DNA of 64,000 nt from Melampsora larici-populina 98AG31 (lineage: Eukaryota; Basidiomycota; Pucciniomycetes; Pucciniales; Melampsoraceae), in contig NW_006768797.1 in NCBI RefSeq assembly GCF_000204055.1, positions 691,380-755,379 on the forward strand, in the 5' to 3' direction. This document shows positions 1 to 11,405 of this stretch, piece after piece. Within the stretch, counting starts at the first letter, position 1, and each line of letters starts with the position of its first letter. Under the pieces are notes generated by a model, which was given only the letters and a program-made list of their open reading frames with translations, searched no databases and had not been told where the DNA came from. A program made the position numbers and the translations under genes.

Positions 1-1440
1 TGATGAAATTATAAAACACGCCTTATGGGGTGGCTAGCAGCCCATAAAAGACACTAAGAACAAAAAAACCAAACACAGTAAAACAACCTAATAAACCAGA
101 ACCACTAGAGTACTAAATAATGAACCTTAACAAAATAAAAGACAACTACTGCTACACTCCTTCTTTCTATCCCCTCTGTTTTTTTTAAAAAAATAAAAAT
201 AAAATGGAATAAAACACAAAGAATAAAAAATAAAATTGTTGCTCTTTCTGAAAAAAATAAACATAACAAACAAACAACAACATCAAATACCTCATGAGTA
301 ACCATAATAGGGACCAAGAGGGTGTGTGGGCGCAAAATATATCACTAGAGAAAAGGATAATCAAAGAGAAATTGATTGTGAATGCTATGGGAATGAAATA
401 CAGATGAAATTTGGAAAGGTGGTAAACAGCCATGACATCATGGCTATGAATCTAGAGATATAGACAAGTGTACAACCCATTAGTATAATTACACACCATG
501 TTTAGAGACCCAAATTACATCACATTCCTATCTGTTAATAATCAATTACCAACAACTAATACTTAATTACATACAAATAAACACACATAATCATCAATTA
601 CATGAATAGTGCACAAACTGTTCATTTCTATCTCATCATGATTTTGTATTCAGTTATCCTTTTCTACTTAGTCTGTTTTCTATTTTTTCCCTTTCTACAT
701 GATATTTTAAAAGATATACATCATTCAAACAAACCCATTACACACAGATCAAATTGGAAGTTGACCCTGTGTGATTTTTTATGATAATCTTTCTAATAAC
801 CACATGTAGCCTTAGTTCAAGCAACTAAGTTGGATTGGGAACCCCACTTAGCAGCTGTTCATATGAAGCCAATCTTCTTGGTTTCTTGGCACATGATGGC
901 TGCCAAGAAGGAAAATTTAGGGTTCTTGTGCTAAAAGGAAGGGTTGTTATAGAAAGAATTACACGGATGAATCAGGGTTCTACGGGAATAAAGATCATCA
1001 CATATGCAGATCTTATTGTATCAATCAAAAGTGATCATCTACCGCTCAATGATTAGTTGTTCAAAGGAGCTGCTCACACTAACCTACTTGTTGCATTTGT
1101 CTTATTTTACTGTGCACTTGATTCTTGTTCTGACAGGTATATAAACCCCTGCTTCTGTCTTTTTTTATTTTATTCTTCATCCTTTACAATAACAAATCAA
1201 GTTTACATAGCTTTACCAATCAACCAATCTGTTCATATCAACCTTCAAAAGCCCTTACAAGTACTCTTTGAGCCCTTTTAAAGTTAGTAGCCACAGATCT
1301 GGTTCATCATTGCTATTTCTCTCTTTTATTACTATTGTCAGGCACTGTCCTACTATGTAAAACATATGTGATCAACCTGTAACATTTATCACTGTAAACA
1401 TTATATATTATCCCCAACTAAGATTGGAAAAATGGTTAAA
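1..1440. other. AT-rich intergenic DNA
   Basis: I see no gene here. Reading frames in this stretch are short, AT-biased and lack recognisable domains. Bases about 17-36 resemble, in inverted orientation, a short stretch near 45400-45420 (shared core GCTAGCCACCCC), which suggests the remnant of one repeat family cut by the left edge. Nothing else is supported. Confidence 0.5.
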
Positions 1441-1918
1441 ATTGTAGTTTTTTTTTGAAAAGACATATCACTGCACACCTGAGCCATAGCATCCACACTA
1501 CATATGGGCAGCAGGATGAGAAAATTAGGAGCTATCATGTACATACAGAGCCACCCAGCTTTTGGCTCATCTTAATAAGTATATCATATGTAACACCTTC
1601 TGTAATTTTTTCCACCTTGTCAAAAACATTCCAAAAAATTGACTACATACACTGACTCAGAGTTTTGGTGTAATTCAATTGGCTAAACTCAGGTAACACC
1701 CATTCTGTTGCTGTTGAATGGCTTTCTGAGTATTGCCTGAGTAGCTATGAAGGTATATGTAGTCAATTTTTGAGACAAATTTGTCAAACTGGAAAAAGTT
1801 ACATGATGTACCACATGTGATTTACTTATTCAGATGACTAGGGAACTGAGCAAACCTCTATGTACAAGATAGCTAACAATTTAGTCAGCTTGTTGCACAT
1901 ATGTAGTGTGGGTGTTAT

Positions 1919-2426
1919 CAAGGCCGCCACAGATACGGTACCGGTATCGTATCGGCGATACCAGTACCGTAGCCGGCTGCACGATACCACATATTTGACT
2001 TTTGGGTATCGTATACGGCTCCGGATACGATACCCAGAACCGTATCGTCTCTAACGATACCATTCCAAGGTATGTGGGGTACCGTATTGCACAAAACAGA
2101 GCAATACGGTACGGCATCGTATTGAAGCCAAAATCCGGTGAATTAAAAGCCCAAATCGGCTTTGAATGATCCAAAGCAGGGAGATTTGGATTGGAAAGGG
2201 GATAGATGACTTACCAATCAGTCCGGATACTGCAACAACGGGGTATCCGGTATCGTATCGGAGGCTGAGTACGATACTAAATACCGTACTCTGATCGGCG
2301 ATACCGCCAGAAATCATCTTGGGTATCGTAGCCGTAGCCCGGCTACGATACTCAGGGTACAATACCCAAGTGACCGGATACGGTGCCACACGATACCGAT
2401 ACTAGTATCGTATCTGTGGCGGCCTT
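1919..2426. mobile_element. hAT-like MITE packed with GTATCG/CGATAC motifs
   Basis: The ends are inverted repeats beginning CAAGGCCGCCACAGATAC, flanked by the 8-bp direct repeat GGTGTTAT at 1911-1918 and 2427-2434. An 8-bp duplication is the hAT signature. The end base is ambiguous: a 7-bp duplication with a one-base-longer repeat also fits. The interior holds about seventeen copies of the hexamer GTATCG or its complement CGATAC, many in the outer thirds, so much of the element can fold on itself. It encodes nothing convincing. It sits in the right arm of the older fold-back element. Confidence 0.8.
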
Positions 2427-2474
2427 GGTGTTATGGCTCAGGTGTGCAGTGATAGATGTTTTTATGACAAACTA

Positions 2475-2678
2475 CAGCTGTTTCAAGAAAGATTGACAAC
2501 TTTTTCTTGAAGAAAGTCGTCTCTGCAGTGGGTAAATACTGAGAAAAAACTTGATTATAGGTTTAATATTTTCTGTATTCCTTCAATTAGCGTAGAGACA
2601 AAACCAAGTGAGAGAAAAAACCCAGGTTTTGCACGTTGACAAGATTTTTAAAAGAATCAATTTTTGTTGAAACAGCTG
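2475..2678. mobile_element. TA-flanked MITE with CAGCTGTTTC ends
   Basis: The element is 204 bp with terminal inverted repeats starting CAGCTGTTTCAA, between TA dinucleotides at 2473-2474 and 2679-2680. TA duplication is the signature of Tc1/mariner-type transposases. It lies at the outer end of the fold-back element; rejoining across it restores that element's terminal CTACAAT. A second member of the family is at 11115-11403. Confidence 0.75.
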
Positions 2679-2720
2679 TACAATAATAATCATTTTCCCA
2701 TTCACACTTGGGGATAATTA

Positions 2721-3091
2721 CAGTACTCAAAGTTGTCTATACTTTGCTGTACATAAGTGGCTCTCAAACCTTACCCAGTTTCAAAAAACCCGGTTGCCCC
2801 AGTTGAATTTTTGGCTGGGAGCTGTCAACAAATGTCAACTTGATACACAAAGTTACTGCCAAAAAACAACTGGGTCAACTGGGTTTTTTGAAAACCGGGG
2901 CAGGTTTGAGAGCCACTATAGTTTCTTTTTCTTTTTCACAACTACACACAGCCAGGAAAAACTATGTTTCTGGCTCAGAAGTACATATTTTTTAGCTTTG
3001 AACAAAAGACATACTTTTTCTGGGTTGTGTCTAGCTTCAAAAAAACAAAAAAAAACTATACATGGCAAAGTATACACAACTTTGAGTACTG
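2721..3091. mobile_element. TA-flanked hairpin MITE with CAGTACTCAAAG ends, itself interrupted
   Basis: Ends begin CAGTACTCAAAGTTGT and are flanked by TA at 2719-2720 and 3092-3093, as for Tc1/mariner-derived MITEs. The left arm is interrupted by a 162-bp element at 2756-2917. With that insert and one ATA copy removed, the two arms pair for about 65 bp, through TATACTTTGC and on into ATAGTTT. The uninterrupted element would be about 206-209 bp. It has no coding capacity. Confidence 0.8.
2756..2917. mobile_element. 162-bp MITE with a 3-bp (ATA) target duplication
   Basis: Terminal inverted repeats begin AGTGGCTCTCAAACCT, and ATA stands at 2753-2755 and 2918-2920. A 3-bp duplication fits the PIF/Harbinger superfamily, which has an autonomous member in this window, but the end sequences differ from that element. 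It is inserted in the left arm of the TA-flanked MITE 2721-3091. Confidence 0.7.
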
Positions 3092-3521
3092 TAAATGTAT
3101 AATGCTTACTGTGTATATATCACCTATTACATGGTAGTTTCCTTGCTCAATATGCTTCCTTATTGACAATGTAGGTCATGTTTTCTTTTTGACTTTGTTA
3201 ATACTTTAACTGCTGAAGTTCTAGATTTTTGAACTTTTCAGTTGATCATGATCTCAAATATGTATTATAGTTTTTGTAATTTTACACTAGCACAAAGTTT
3301 AACTTGGGCTTAAAAGGTATTCATGGATGGAGATTGGCTTACATTTGGGATCTTATAAGAACCCAGGCCTGATTTATGTAGTGGGAGCATCCACTATGGT
3401 TGTGTTACCAACATGATTTAGCATTGGTTTAATGCTAAAGGACAGACAGGTCCACTATGGACCCGCTTTAGACCTGCGATCCCTACAACCACATCAAATC
3501 TTGCTCCCTGTGTGGTTACTA

Positions 3522-3676
3522 AGGGTGCATTCACTTAAAGGAATTTCTGGACAGAAATTGCATTCTGTAAATTTTAAAATGCAAAAAATCAACTATACTC
3601 CACCAAACCAGGACTTTATATTTTGCAGACTAATATTTGAATTTCTGAACAGAAATTGCCTAAGTGAACACACCCT
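3522..3676. mobile_element. Probable 155-bp MITE (AGGGTGNNTTCACTTA ends)
   Basis: An inverted repeat starts AGGGTGCATTCACTTA on the left and AGGGTGTGTTCACTTA on the right, with a second paired block AATTTCTGNACAGAAATT just inside each end. I see no clean target duplication (flanks CTA and ATT), so the copy is diverged or its ends are slightly misplaced. Confidence 0.55.
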
Positions 3677-4693
3677 ATTAGTTGCTGACCCCACATGGAA
3701 GAGGTATCTGCTGCTTTCACCTCGAATGTGCTCCACAATGGTTTGTTTTGCAAAAGCTTCACAGCTCCATCAAGTTTGATTGATTGATCAAAATTTGATG
3801 AACATAAGTGCCAGTGGTGACCATAAGTTGGTGACCCAATTTTTATAAATTGCTCACCAACACGTTAGTTACCCACACACTGACTTTTTGATGTCAGATG
3901 ATTTGTTAAAGTTAAGTGAGTTGTTGTTTAAGATTGGGGCTTAGATAGACATATGATAAATTTCAATTCAATCATCAAAACTCATTTGAAACATCCATTT
4001 TTGATTTTTTTAGTCTTCCATTTTTTTTGATGATTAGATATGATATATACAATTTATACAAATCACATGGTATAGTGTTGTATGTAATCTTGTCGATCGG
4101 TGTAAAGTTGCCAATATTTTATGGAAAAGAACATTGACTGACATCCACTTTAAATCATCGGTGTTAAGATAAGAATACAAGATCAAGTCGGTCGGTTGAG
4201 AAGAAGATTGGTTTAAAATGCTTATGAAACTTTCTTTGAAGTTGAATGTTCTTGTGATGTTGATGAAATGCTTGATTAATTATTGGTCTCGGTCGGTAAT
4301 GAGAGAAATGGTCATGTATGTAGCGCCAAAAGAAGAAGTTAAAATATACAAACCAATTGATTATATATTTTTAAAAGATCATGAAGGAAATTCTTTTGAT
4401 TAAGTAAGTATGATGAGATGAAAGAAGTTTTAGAGTGTCAAGTTGAATTATCCAAGGAAATTGAAGGTTCTACTTCTTATGTAGTTTTCTTGATTTCGAA
4501 TTTTATTCTTCGAGTCAGTGAATTTAATACTCAAGACTGAACACAATACAGTAACACAACATTTCTCATTAGAATTTCACATTCAGTATTTGGTTTTCAC
4601 TTTATCAAAGTCTCTTTTCTTTTCTTTTCTTCAATCCATCCAACCCATCCATAGCCATCCATCCATCCCATCAAACCATCAATTCCTCATCCG
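3677..4693. promoter_or_regulatory. Upstream region of the MAPKKK gene
   Basis: There is no gene here. The last 150 bases are rich in CCATCC and pyrimidine runs, as often seen in fungal promoter and 5'-leader DNA just ahead of the first exon. No specific operator is claimed. Confidence 0.35.
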
Positions 4694-7600
4694 ATGTCTG
4701 GTTTCGAAGTCACCAGTCGAACTCAGACTCACAAGCAATCTCAACCAACAACATCCAATCTATCAATTTACTCAGTTTAGTAATCTTTCTTTTTCATTTT
4801 CTTTTCTCTCTTCAATCACTCATCAAACTCATCAATCTTCTCTTTCAGTCATCTAATTCAATCACTTCACCTTCACTTCATGCATTGCCTAGTCCTCCTC
4901 TTCATCGTTCCTCAATCATCTCCACCGATTCATCAAGACATTCTGATTCAATCGATCCAAGACCTCCTAGGATTCCTTCGGGTTCTCAAGTCTTAGTCAC
5001 TCGTGATAGCGATGCTGCTTACTTTGTTGACTTATCAGCTTCTTCATCTCCTGCTGCAATCAAAGAACGGATCTATGCAAAACTTGGAATCTATGATGAT
5101 GAACATGCTACTTGTCGAATCTCGAGATCTAGAGCTGGTCAACCGATTGGTTTACCATTAGACGATTGGCAACTTTGGGATCTTTGTATGAGGTCTAATC
5201 AAGATTCAGATCCACCAATGCTCATCGTCATCTCTTCGACTCTTCCGATCACTACCAGTTCTCCTTTCACACCTCATTCAGCTCATTCATCTCAAACATT
5301 ACCTCCTACTTCAGCTCATCGTACTGCCATTCATTCACCTCACTCTCCAGAATCAATCACTCATCCGAAATATGACACTTATACTTCTTCTCCTGGCAGA
5401 GAATCTCCTGAATTCGGTAATAGCCTTCGTTCTAATCGCTCACGCTGGCCACATTCAAATTCATCTCAATCCATTCCTAATCAGCCTTCACTAGCACCTC
5501 ACTCTCACTTACCTTCCCATACCTCCCCTCGCTCTCCTGCCTTCAATGATGAACGTCAAGCCTCTGCCCTTATGGCTATCACTTCCTCAAACACACCTTT
5601 TGAGATCCCTAGTTACCTTCTTCCTCGTCAAGGCAAGGGCCCTTCGACCGAACACCTAGAAAATCGGATCTCCCCCCGTACATCTGCAGGTCACAATTCT
5701 AGGACTGAAGCCAACTCTAGAACTCATGCTCTGCATGATCGTCGACCATCAGAACCTGCCCCTCCTCATATTCTGTCTCCCTCTCAGTTCGCCGATGGCC
5801 GTCCTGACTCTCGAGTAGCTGATCCTTCACGGTCTCGTCTTCCAAACGATCATATACCCTCTTCATCTAGTCGACGTGATATGCAAGCAGCCAAAAGTAT
5901 GGACGATTTACGTCATCACCATGATCATCCACATTGGGCACTACCTGGTGCTACTCATCCACCTCTACCAGGTACCGAAAGACCTCCTAGTTCTAATGCT
6001 ACGATTTCTGGTCGAGCACCTGCTCCATTACGCATACCACGCAGTAACAATCATTCAGGCCAGAGCAGTGAGCTTATCACCCAGCGTTCCCTACAACTTT
6101 TGCCTCAAACTTCATCCTCTCGAGCTGGACCCAGTCACCCGAATTTAGCTCCTACTGTGGCGTTTCCCCAACCTACTCCCCTAAGGGGACGTGCACCTGG
6201 TACACCGGGTTATGGAGTTCGACCTAGTTCCTCATCTGGATATGCGAGAGCTGAACTCAGAGGTCAGACCGTCTCATCGGCTCGTCAACAAGCTCTCCAC
6301 GGCTTTGTACAACACCCGCAACCTCCTCGTACAGCAGTACCGCTCTCGAATGATCATCGCTACTTGGAGCCTGTAAGGAATCCACATTGGTCGTCTGAAA
6401 CCACCCCGAGTCGAGCTACTCATTCCTTGGGTCAGTTACTCCATTGTTTTGTACGCAATCTTGAAACGAAGATGTCCCTATCTTCCTAGCTGCTTGTCGA
6501 TGCTTTTGCTAACCTGCTAACCTATCAATGAATTGCGTGATCTCCAATCCTTAACCAACGAATAGAACGTCCCATGCAAGCTCCTCTTGCCACCCAAGCT
6601 CATATTCAACAGGCTGTAAGTCATTCAGCTCTTCAGTGTCGACCAGGTGATGTACTACAGGATTCATTCCAACAAGGAGAGCACCGTCGAGAACGTGTTC
6701 GTGAACTTGAACCTGAGACCGACCAAGCTGGTGTCAGGCGTACTAGACCCAATCCCACCCCGAACTCAAGTATGAGTGCTTCTCTACCACCTCGCATTCG
6801 ACCTGTCAGCCGTGCATTGAACGCTTACAGCCTTCCACCTCGTCAACCATCTTCCCCAGCACTGATTAATAGCAGTCAGCGTCTAGATGATGTAGCCCCA
6901 GCTACTCAACGAACGGGCGAAGATTTTTCTTTAACGCCTGGACGAGGAGCTTTACGAAGGCCACCACATCAACACAAGAGTGCGAGCAAGGCTAGTTCTG
7001 TACGATCTTCTGATTCGTCCCTTCACTCACCTCTGTCTTCACGATTGGTCACAGAGGAATTTGGTGAGCGAGGTTATTATCATTCACCTCGGCATGGTCT
7101 CGATAGGAAGTCCCATACACGACGACCTAATTCGGCCCGTAGCTCACCTAGTAGTGACTGTATAAGCCCAGCAACTGAAGTCAGCTTATTATCTTCAACA
7201 GCCGGTCAAAAGGCACGATTCGAAGACTCATCATCATCATCGTTGAAAGATCTTGGACTTGGCACTCCCGAAGATCATTCGTCTTCTCAACTCGCATATA
7301 TCTCAGGAGATCTTGAATCACCATCAGGTCCACTCATCTTGACTCCCACTCTGCTGCCACAACGTTCAAAAGAAAACTCACTTCGTCAATCGGGTCAAGA
7401 CGGTGGGTATGGAGACGAAGGTGTTTCGACAGTACGTGCAGATGAGCTCTCGAAAGATCTAGCAGCCAGATTCGACCAATTGCAAACGGAATCAAGCATG
7501 GTCACTCGACCATCGATAAGTGATACGACAGCTACTCGAAGCCCGACCTCGACATCTATTTCTAATGGTACATGGCGTACGAGTGTCTCTTCAAATCCAA

Positions 7601-9862
7601 CCACTGTTCACTCTAGTGGTCCGGAACTTTTCAAAAATCAGAATCCTTTTGGAATCATTGAGGATGATGGAGATGATGAGTTGGTGGGAACATTTGTAAC
7701 ACCAATGAAACCTTCAATCATAACCACAACAGCTCCTTTATCTACCGGTAAACCCAAGTTGACCTTAAAGACTGATACGGCTGATGAACGTCCTGTACGC
7801 CCACCTCGATTGGCTCCACCCACCAATATCAATCAGCATCATTCCTCTAGCACAAGTACGAGTAGTCTGATGATCCCAAGTGCGACTAAACGCGATGGAG
7901 ATCGGAGGACTTCGTTCACTGGCGATGATTGGGCAGTTAGACCAGCAGTTGATGAAGTTTATGAACATTTAGAAGAATTCTTCCCACATCATGATCTAGA
8001 TAAACCTATTGATATTGGACCATTACCTCCATGTTCACCTATCAGTCCAACCCCATCACCATCACCACAACCTTCAAGATTGAATGGTAGAGCTCGTTCG
8101 ATCAGAGTGGTAGCGCAAGAAAAGAAAAAGCTATTGAAGAGAGGTGGACCGATGAGTTCGAATGCATTGAGTGCTGGTGATATCAGTAGTGCTGTTGGAA
8201 ATGGATCTCAGAGTGCTTTATTAAGAAGGAAGAGTACAAAGCTATGGGGTGCTAGGATTGAGGAAGTCGTGCCTGGTTCTATGAATTTATCGATCCCTGC
8301 TTCGATTGATGAAACTCATTCTGCTGATCGATATGAAGATCCGGACAATTGTTTGTGTTTTCTTGACTGTTTTCATCTTGAAAGACTGAACTTTTGTGCT
8401 AAATGAATTTCCTTTGGATTCTTAGTTTCGTTCAAATGGGTGAAGGGTGAACTGATCGGGAAAGGAAGTTTCGGTCAAGTATATCTGTGAGTTTCTTCGA
8501 TTATCTCTGTGGCAGGAATGTAGTTGATACTTAAATATAAATGACTCTTCCTTTTCCAAAGAGCACTGAATGCTACAAATGGTGAGATGTTAGCAGTGAA
8601 ACAAGTCGAATTACCAAAGACAAGAAGTGATCGAGATGATGAAAGACAAAAGAGTGTAGTTGCAGCACTTAAATCTGAAATTCATTTGATGAGAGATCTG
8701 GAACATCCTAACATTGTTCAATACCTTGGTTAGATCGTTTATTCTGCTCCTTTCTTTTATGATTCTTAGACTAATCTTTTGATTTTGGTGTCACAAAACA
8801 GGTTTTGAGGAAACGACAGTCTATTTGAGTATTTTCTTAGAGTATATTCCTGGTGGATCTATCGGACGTTGTTTGAGAAGACATGGTGCATTTGAATTGA
8901 ATGTGATCAAATCTTTTACTTCACAAGTTCTTGAAGGATTGAAATATTTACACAGTCTTCATATCTTACATCGGGTAAGATTTTTTTAAAAAATTAATTA
9001 AATCAATCAATTCCAAGTAACTCATCTCAATTTCTTTTATATGATTTTGTTTATTGATCTTGAAATAGGATTTAAAAGCTGATAATTTATTGGTAGATTT
9101 AAATGGAAATTGTAAAATCTCGGATTTTGGTATTTCCAAAAAATCAGATAACATTTATCAAGATAATACACAAATGTCATTACAAGGTTCGATTTTTTGG
9201 ATGGCACCTGAAGTCGTACATAATCCTGGAAAGAAAGGGTATAGTGCCAAAGTAGATATTTGGTCGCTGGGTTGTGTTGTTTTGGAAATGTTTGCTGGTC
9301 GAAGACCTTGGAGTGATGAAGAAGCTATCCAAGCTATGTTTAAGGTTTGTGGTTTTTTCTTTTCTTTGGGGGGGTTCGGTTGGTGATCATATGATGAAAG
9401 TTGATTGATGATGTTTTTCCAATGGGCGATATGGTTGAAATTTTTGAATAGTTGGGAGCTGAAAGACTTAGACCACCTGTACCTGATGATGTGAAATTGG
9501 GTAGAATGTCGGATCATTTCTTAGCTCAATGTTTTATCGTGTATGTCTCAAACGGGTTTTTTTTTCGAAGAATCTTGATGTTCTTGCGAATCATTCATAA
9601 TTGATGGAGTTTTTTTTTTGAATTATTTTTTTATTGGGTGGTTGGTTTTCTTAGGGATCCTGAATTAAGACCTACGGCTGATAGGTTAACTGATCATAGG
9701 TTTTTAGAATTAGATGATAAGACTTGGAGGTTTGAACATTCTGAATTATATAGGTTTGTCTTCTACTTTGTTTTGTTTTGTTGATCATTGGAACTTTGAA
9801 TTTAACTTGAATTTTTTTTCTGGATTAGGTCTATCAGAATGCCTGGTTTATCTGCCGGTTAA
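4694..9862 (+). CDS. BCK1: MAP kinase kinase kinase, Bck1 type (cell-wall integrity)
   Basis: This is the entry kinase of the cell-wall integrity cascade, phosphorylating a MAPKK downstream of Pkc1. Model exons are 4694-4774, 4849-6430, 6566-8350, 8426-8486, 8562-8728, 8802-8974, 9069-9344, 9452-9540, 9655-9753 and 9829-9862, giving 1448 aa, close to yeast Bck1. The C-terminal kinase domain (from about residue 1150) shows GKGSFGQVYL, the lysine in AVKQ, HRDLKADN, DFGISKK and WMAPEVV. Residues about 65-145 look like a ubiquitin-like fold (RA/PB1-like, inference). The middle is long, Ser/Pro-rich and probably disordered. The frame is open upstream of 4849 without an ATG, so exon 1 is a guess (donor GTTTAG); all later junctions close in frame. 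Confidence 0.9.
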
Positions 9863-11112
9863 AGAAAAGAAAAATGTTAACATATACATAGTAGATATGA
9901 TGGTTTTTTTTCTTCTGAGCTGAATTGATTTTTTTTTGGTTTTTGCATGGTTTGAATTTTGGTTGGTGTGTTTCTGATGATTGAGGTTTGAATATCAATG
10001 TGAATATGTTTTTTGTTTTCTTTAGCACAAAATCTTTTCATTACCAAAAAATTCCTATCATTTTCTTTTTTTCTTTCATTTTTTCTTTCTTTGATTTTAA
10101 CTTTTTTTTAGCAAGTGTGATTTTTTTTAGTAATGGCAAAAAAAGGGAAAAGTAATAATTTTTTTTCTTTTGCTTAGGTTAGGTATTTTTTTTTTTTGGA
10201 AAACGCATTGTTCACAATTCTTTTGCTGTGATATTATAAAACATATACATACATATACATCTATATATACTTTCTTTTTTGTCTTTGTGTAGATGATTTT
10301 TTTTTCTTTTTGATATATGGTTTATGAAAATGCATTTTTTTTACATTTTGTTTTTTTCTTTCTTGTAAGTAGTACAAAGTGAAAAAGTTTATAAACAAAG
10401 AAAATAAAGTTGAGATGATAATTATAAAAGAAAGAAGGAATTTTTTGATTGGAATTTTTCTGCTGAAGTTGGTTTGATGAATGTTTAGGAGTTGAAGGTG
10501 TTTTTGATTCAACGTACTTGGACCTTTGATCATTTTGGTCTTATGAGGATTTAGTTTACAAAGAGATCTTTACTGTGTGGCTAGATCATCTTCAAGGTCT
10601 TGAGTTTTGTCCTTTTGAATAAACTTCATTTAAGAGAGGTGATTTTGTACATTTGCTTTCATTTAATTGATCAGCACTGTGACTTATTGGAATCAAAAAA
10701 TTCATGTGATCATTGAGATTTGAATCTGAGAGAACTCTGTGGATTTATGCCTCTTTTGAAGGAAGAAGATCAGGCCAATTTTTAGGTGGGCTTGAAGGCG
10801 GCCTGAAGCTTGGCTGTTGTATCATGGTTGCCAAGCATCTGCTACATGTCAGTGGAATTCAGCTAGTGTTGGCATGCAGACTTTCTGTGAAGTATGAGAA
10901 TGTATAAGTGTTTTGGAACACCCTAAGCACCTGCAAAAATCTGATAATAGTGCTTTGAGTGAGATGGAACAAAGGATCTTACTTCCTCTATCAGTATTGG
11001 GAAAGGTGCTGATCTACAACAGTAGAAAAGATATCAAGCAAAGAAAAGAAAAGGGAATTATAAGTCAAGTGAATATAAGAATGAAATCTTATATCTAATG
11101 AGGAAAGAAAAT
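9863..11112. other. T-rich spacer downstream of the MAPKKK gene
   Basis: Bases 9863-10450 are dominated by long T and A runs. The rest is AT-rich and poor in CpG. No gene, RNA or clear repeat is supported. Confidence 0.5.
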
Positions 11113-11114
11113 TA

Positions 11115-11403
11115 CAGCTGTCTCAAAAATAAATCTGGCTGTCATTGTTTTTTTTTCATATCTGTGGTTTTCAATCTGGTAGGAAAAGCACAGAAATGGC
11201 TGATGACACAGCCCAAGGTTGATTCACATTGCTTGCTCAAAGCCAGCTTCAACCCTTGATGCCAACACTTGAACTGGCTTGAGCTTGCATGAACTCCATT
11301 TTGGATCCCAATTGGGATAAATAACCTGGCACGCCAATTGACCATGGATATGAAAAATGATAATCAAAAACAACAGCATCAACATTTATTTCCAAAACAG
11401 CTG
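11115..11403. mobile_element. TA-flanked MITE, second CAGCTGT-family copy
   Basis: Inverted repeats start CAGCTGTCTCAAAAATAAAT on the left and CAGCTGTTTTGGAAATAAAT on the right, flanked by TA at 11113-11114 and 11404-11405. The terminal CAGCTGT matches the element at 2475-2678, while the interior differs. It is non-coding and probably mobilised by a Tc1/mariner-type transposase elsewhere in the genome (inference). Confidence 0.75.
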
Positions 11404-11405
11404 TA

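Larger units (their letters stand above)
1441..2684. mobile_element. Fold-back (hairpin) MITE split by two later insertions
   Basis: The left arm (about 1441-1650) and the right arm (about 1753-1918, then 2435-2474, then 2681-2684) form one long imperfect inverted repeat, starting ATTGTAGTTT and containing CACTGCACACCTGAGCCATA near the left end. The right arm is broken twice: by a hAT-like MITE at 1919-2426 and by a TA-flanked MITE at 2475-2678. Removing each insert with one copy of its target duplication makes the right arm match the left arm continuously. There is no coding capacity. The superfamily of this outer element is not clear because I could not define its own target duplication. 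Confidence 0.8.

Noticed and set aside
1881..2389. Open frames on both strands at the hexamer-rich MITE
   Set aside because: They are by-products of the repeated CGATAC/GTATCG motif and end at the element borders.
4518..4856. 112-codon frame ahead of the MAPKKK
   Set aside because: Ser/His/Ile-rich product of CT-rich promoter DNA; overlaps the likely first intron of the kinase gene.
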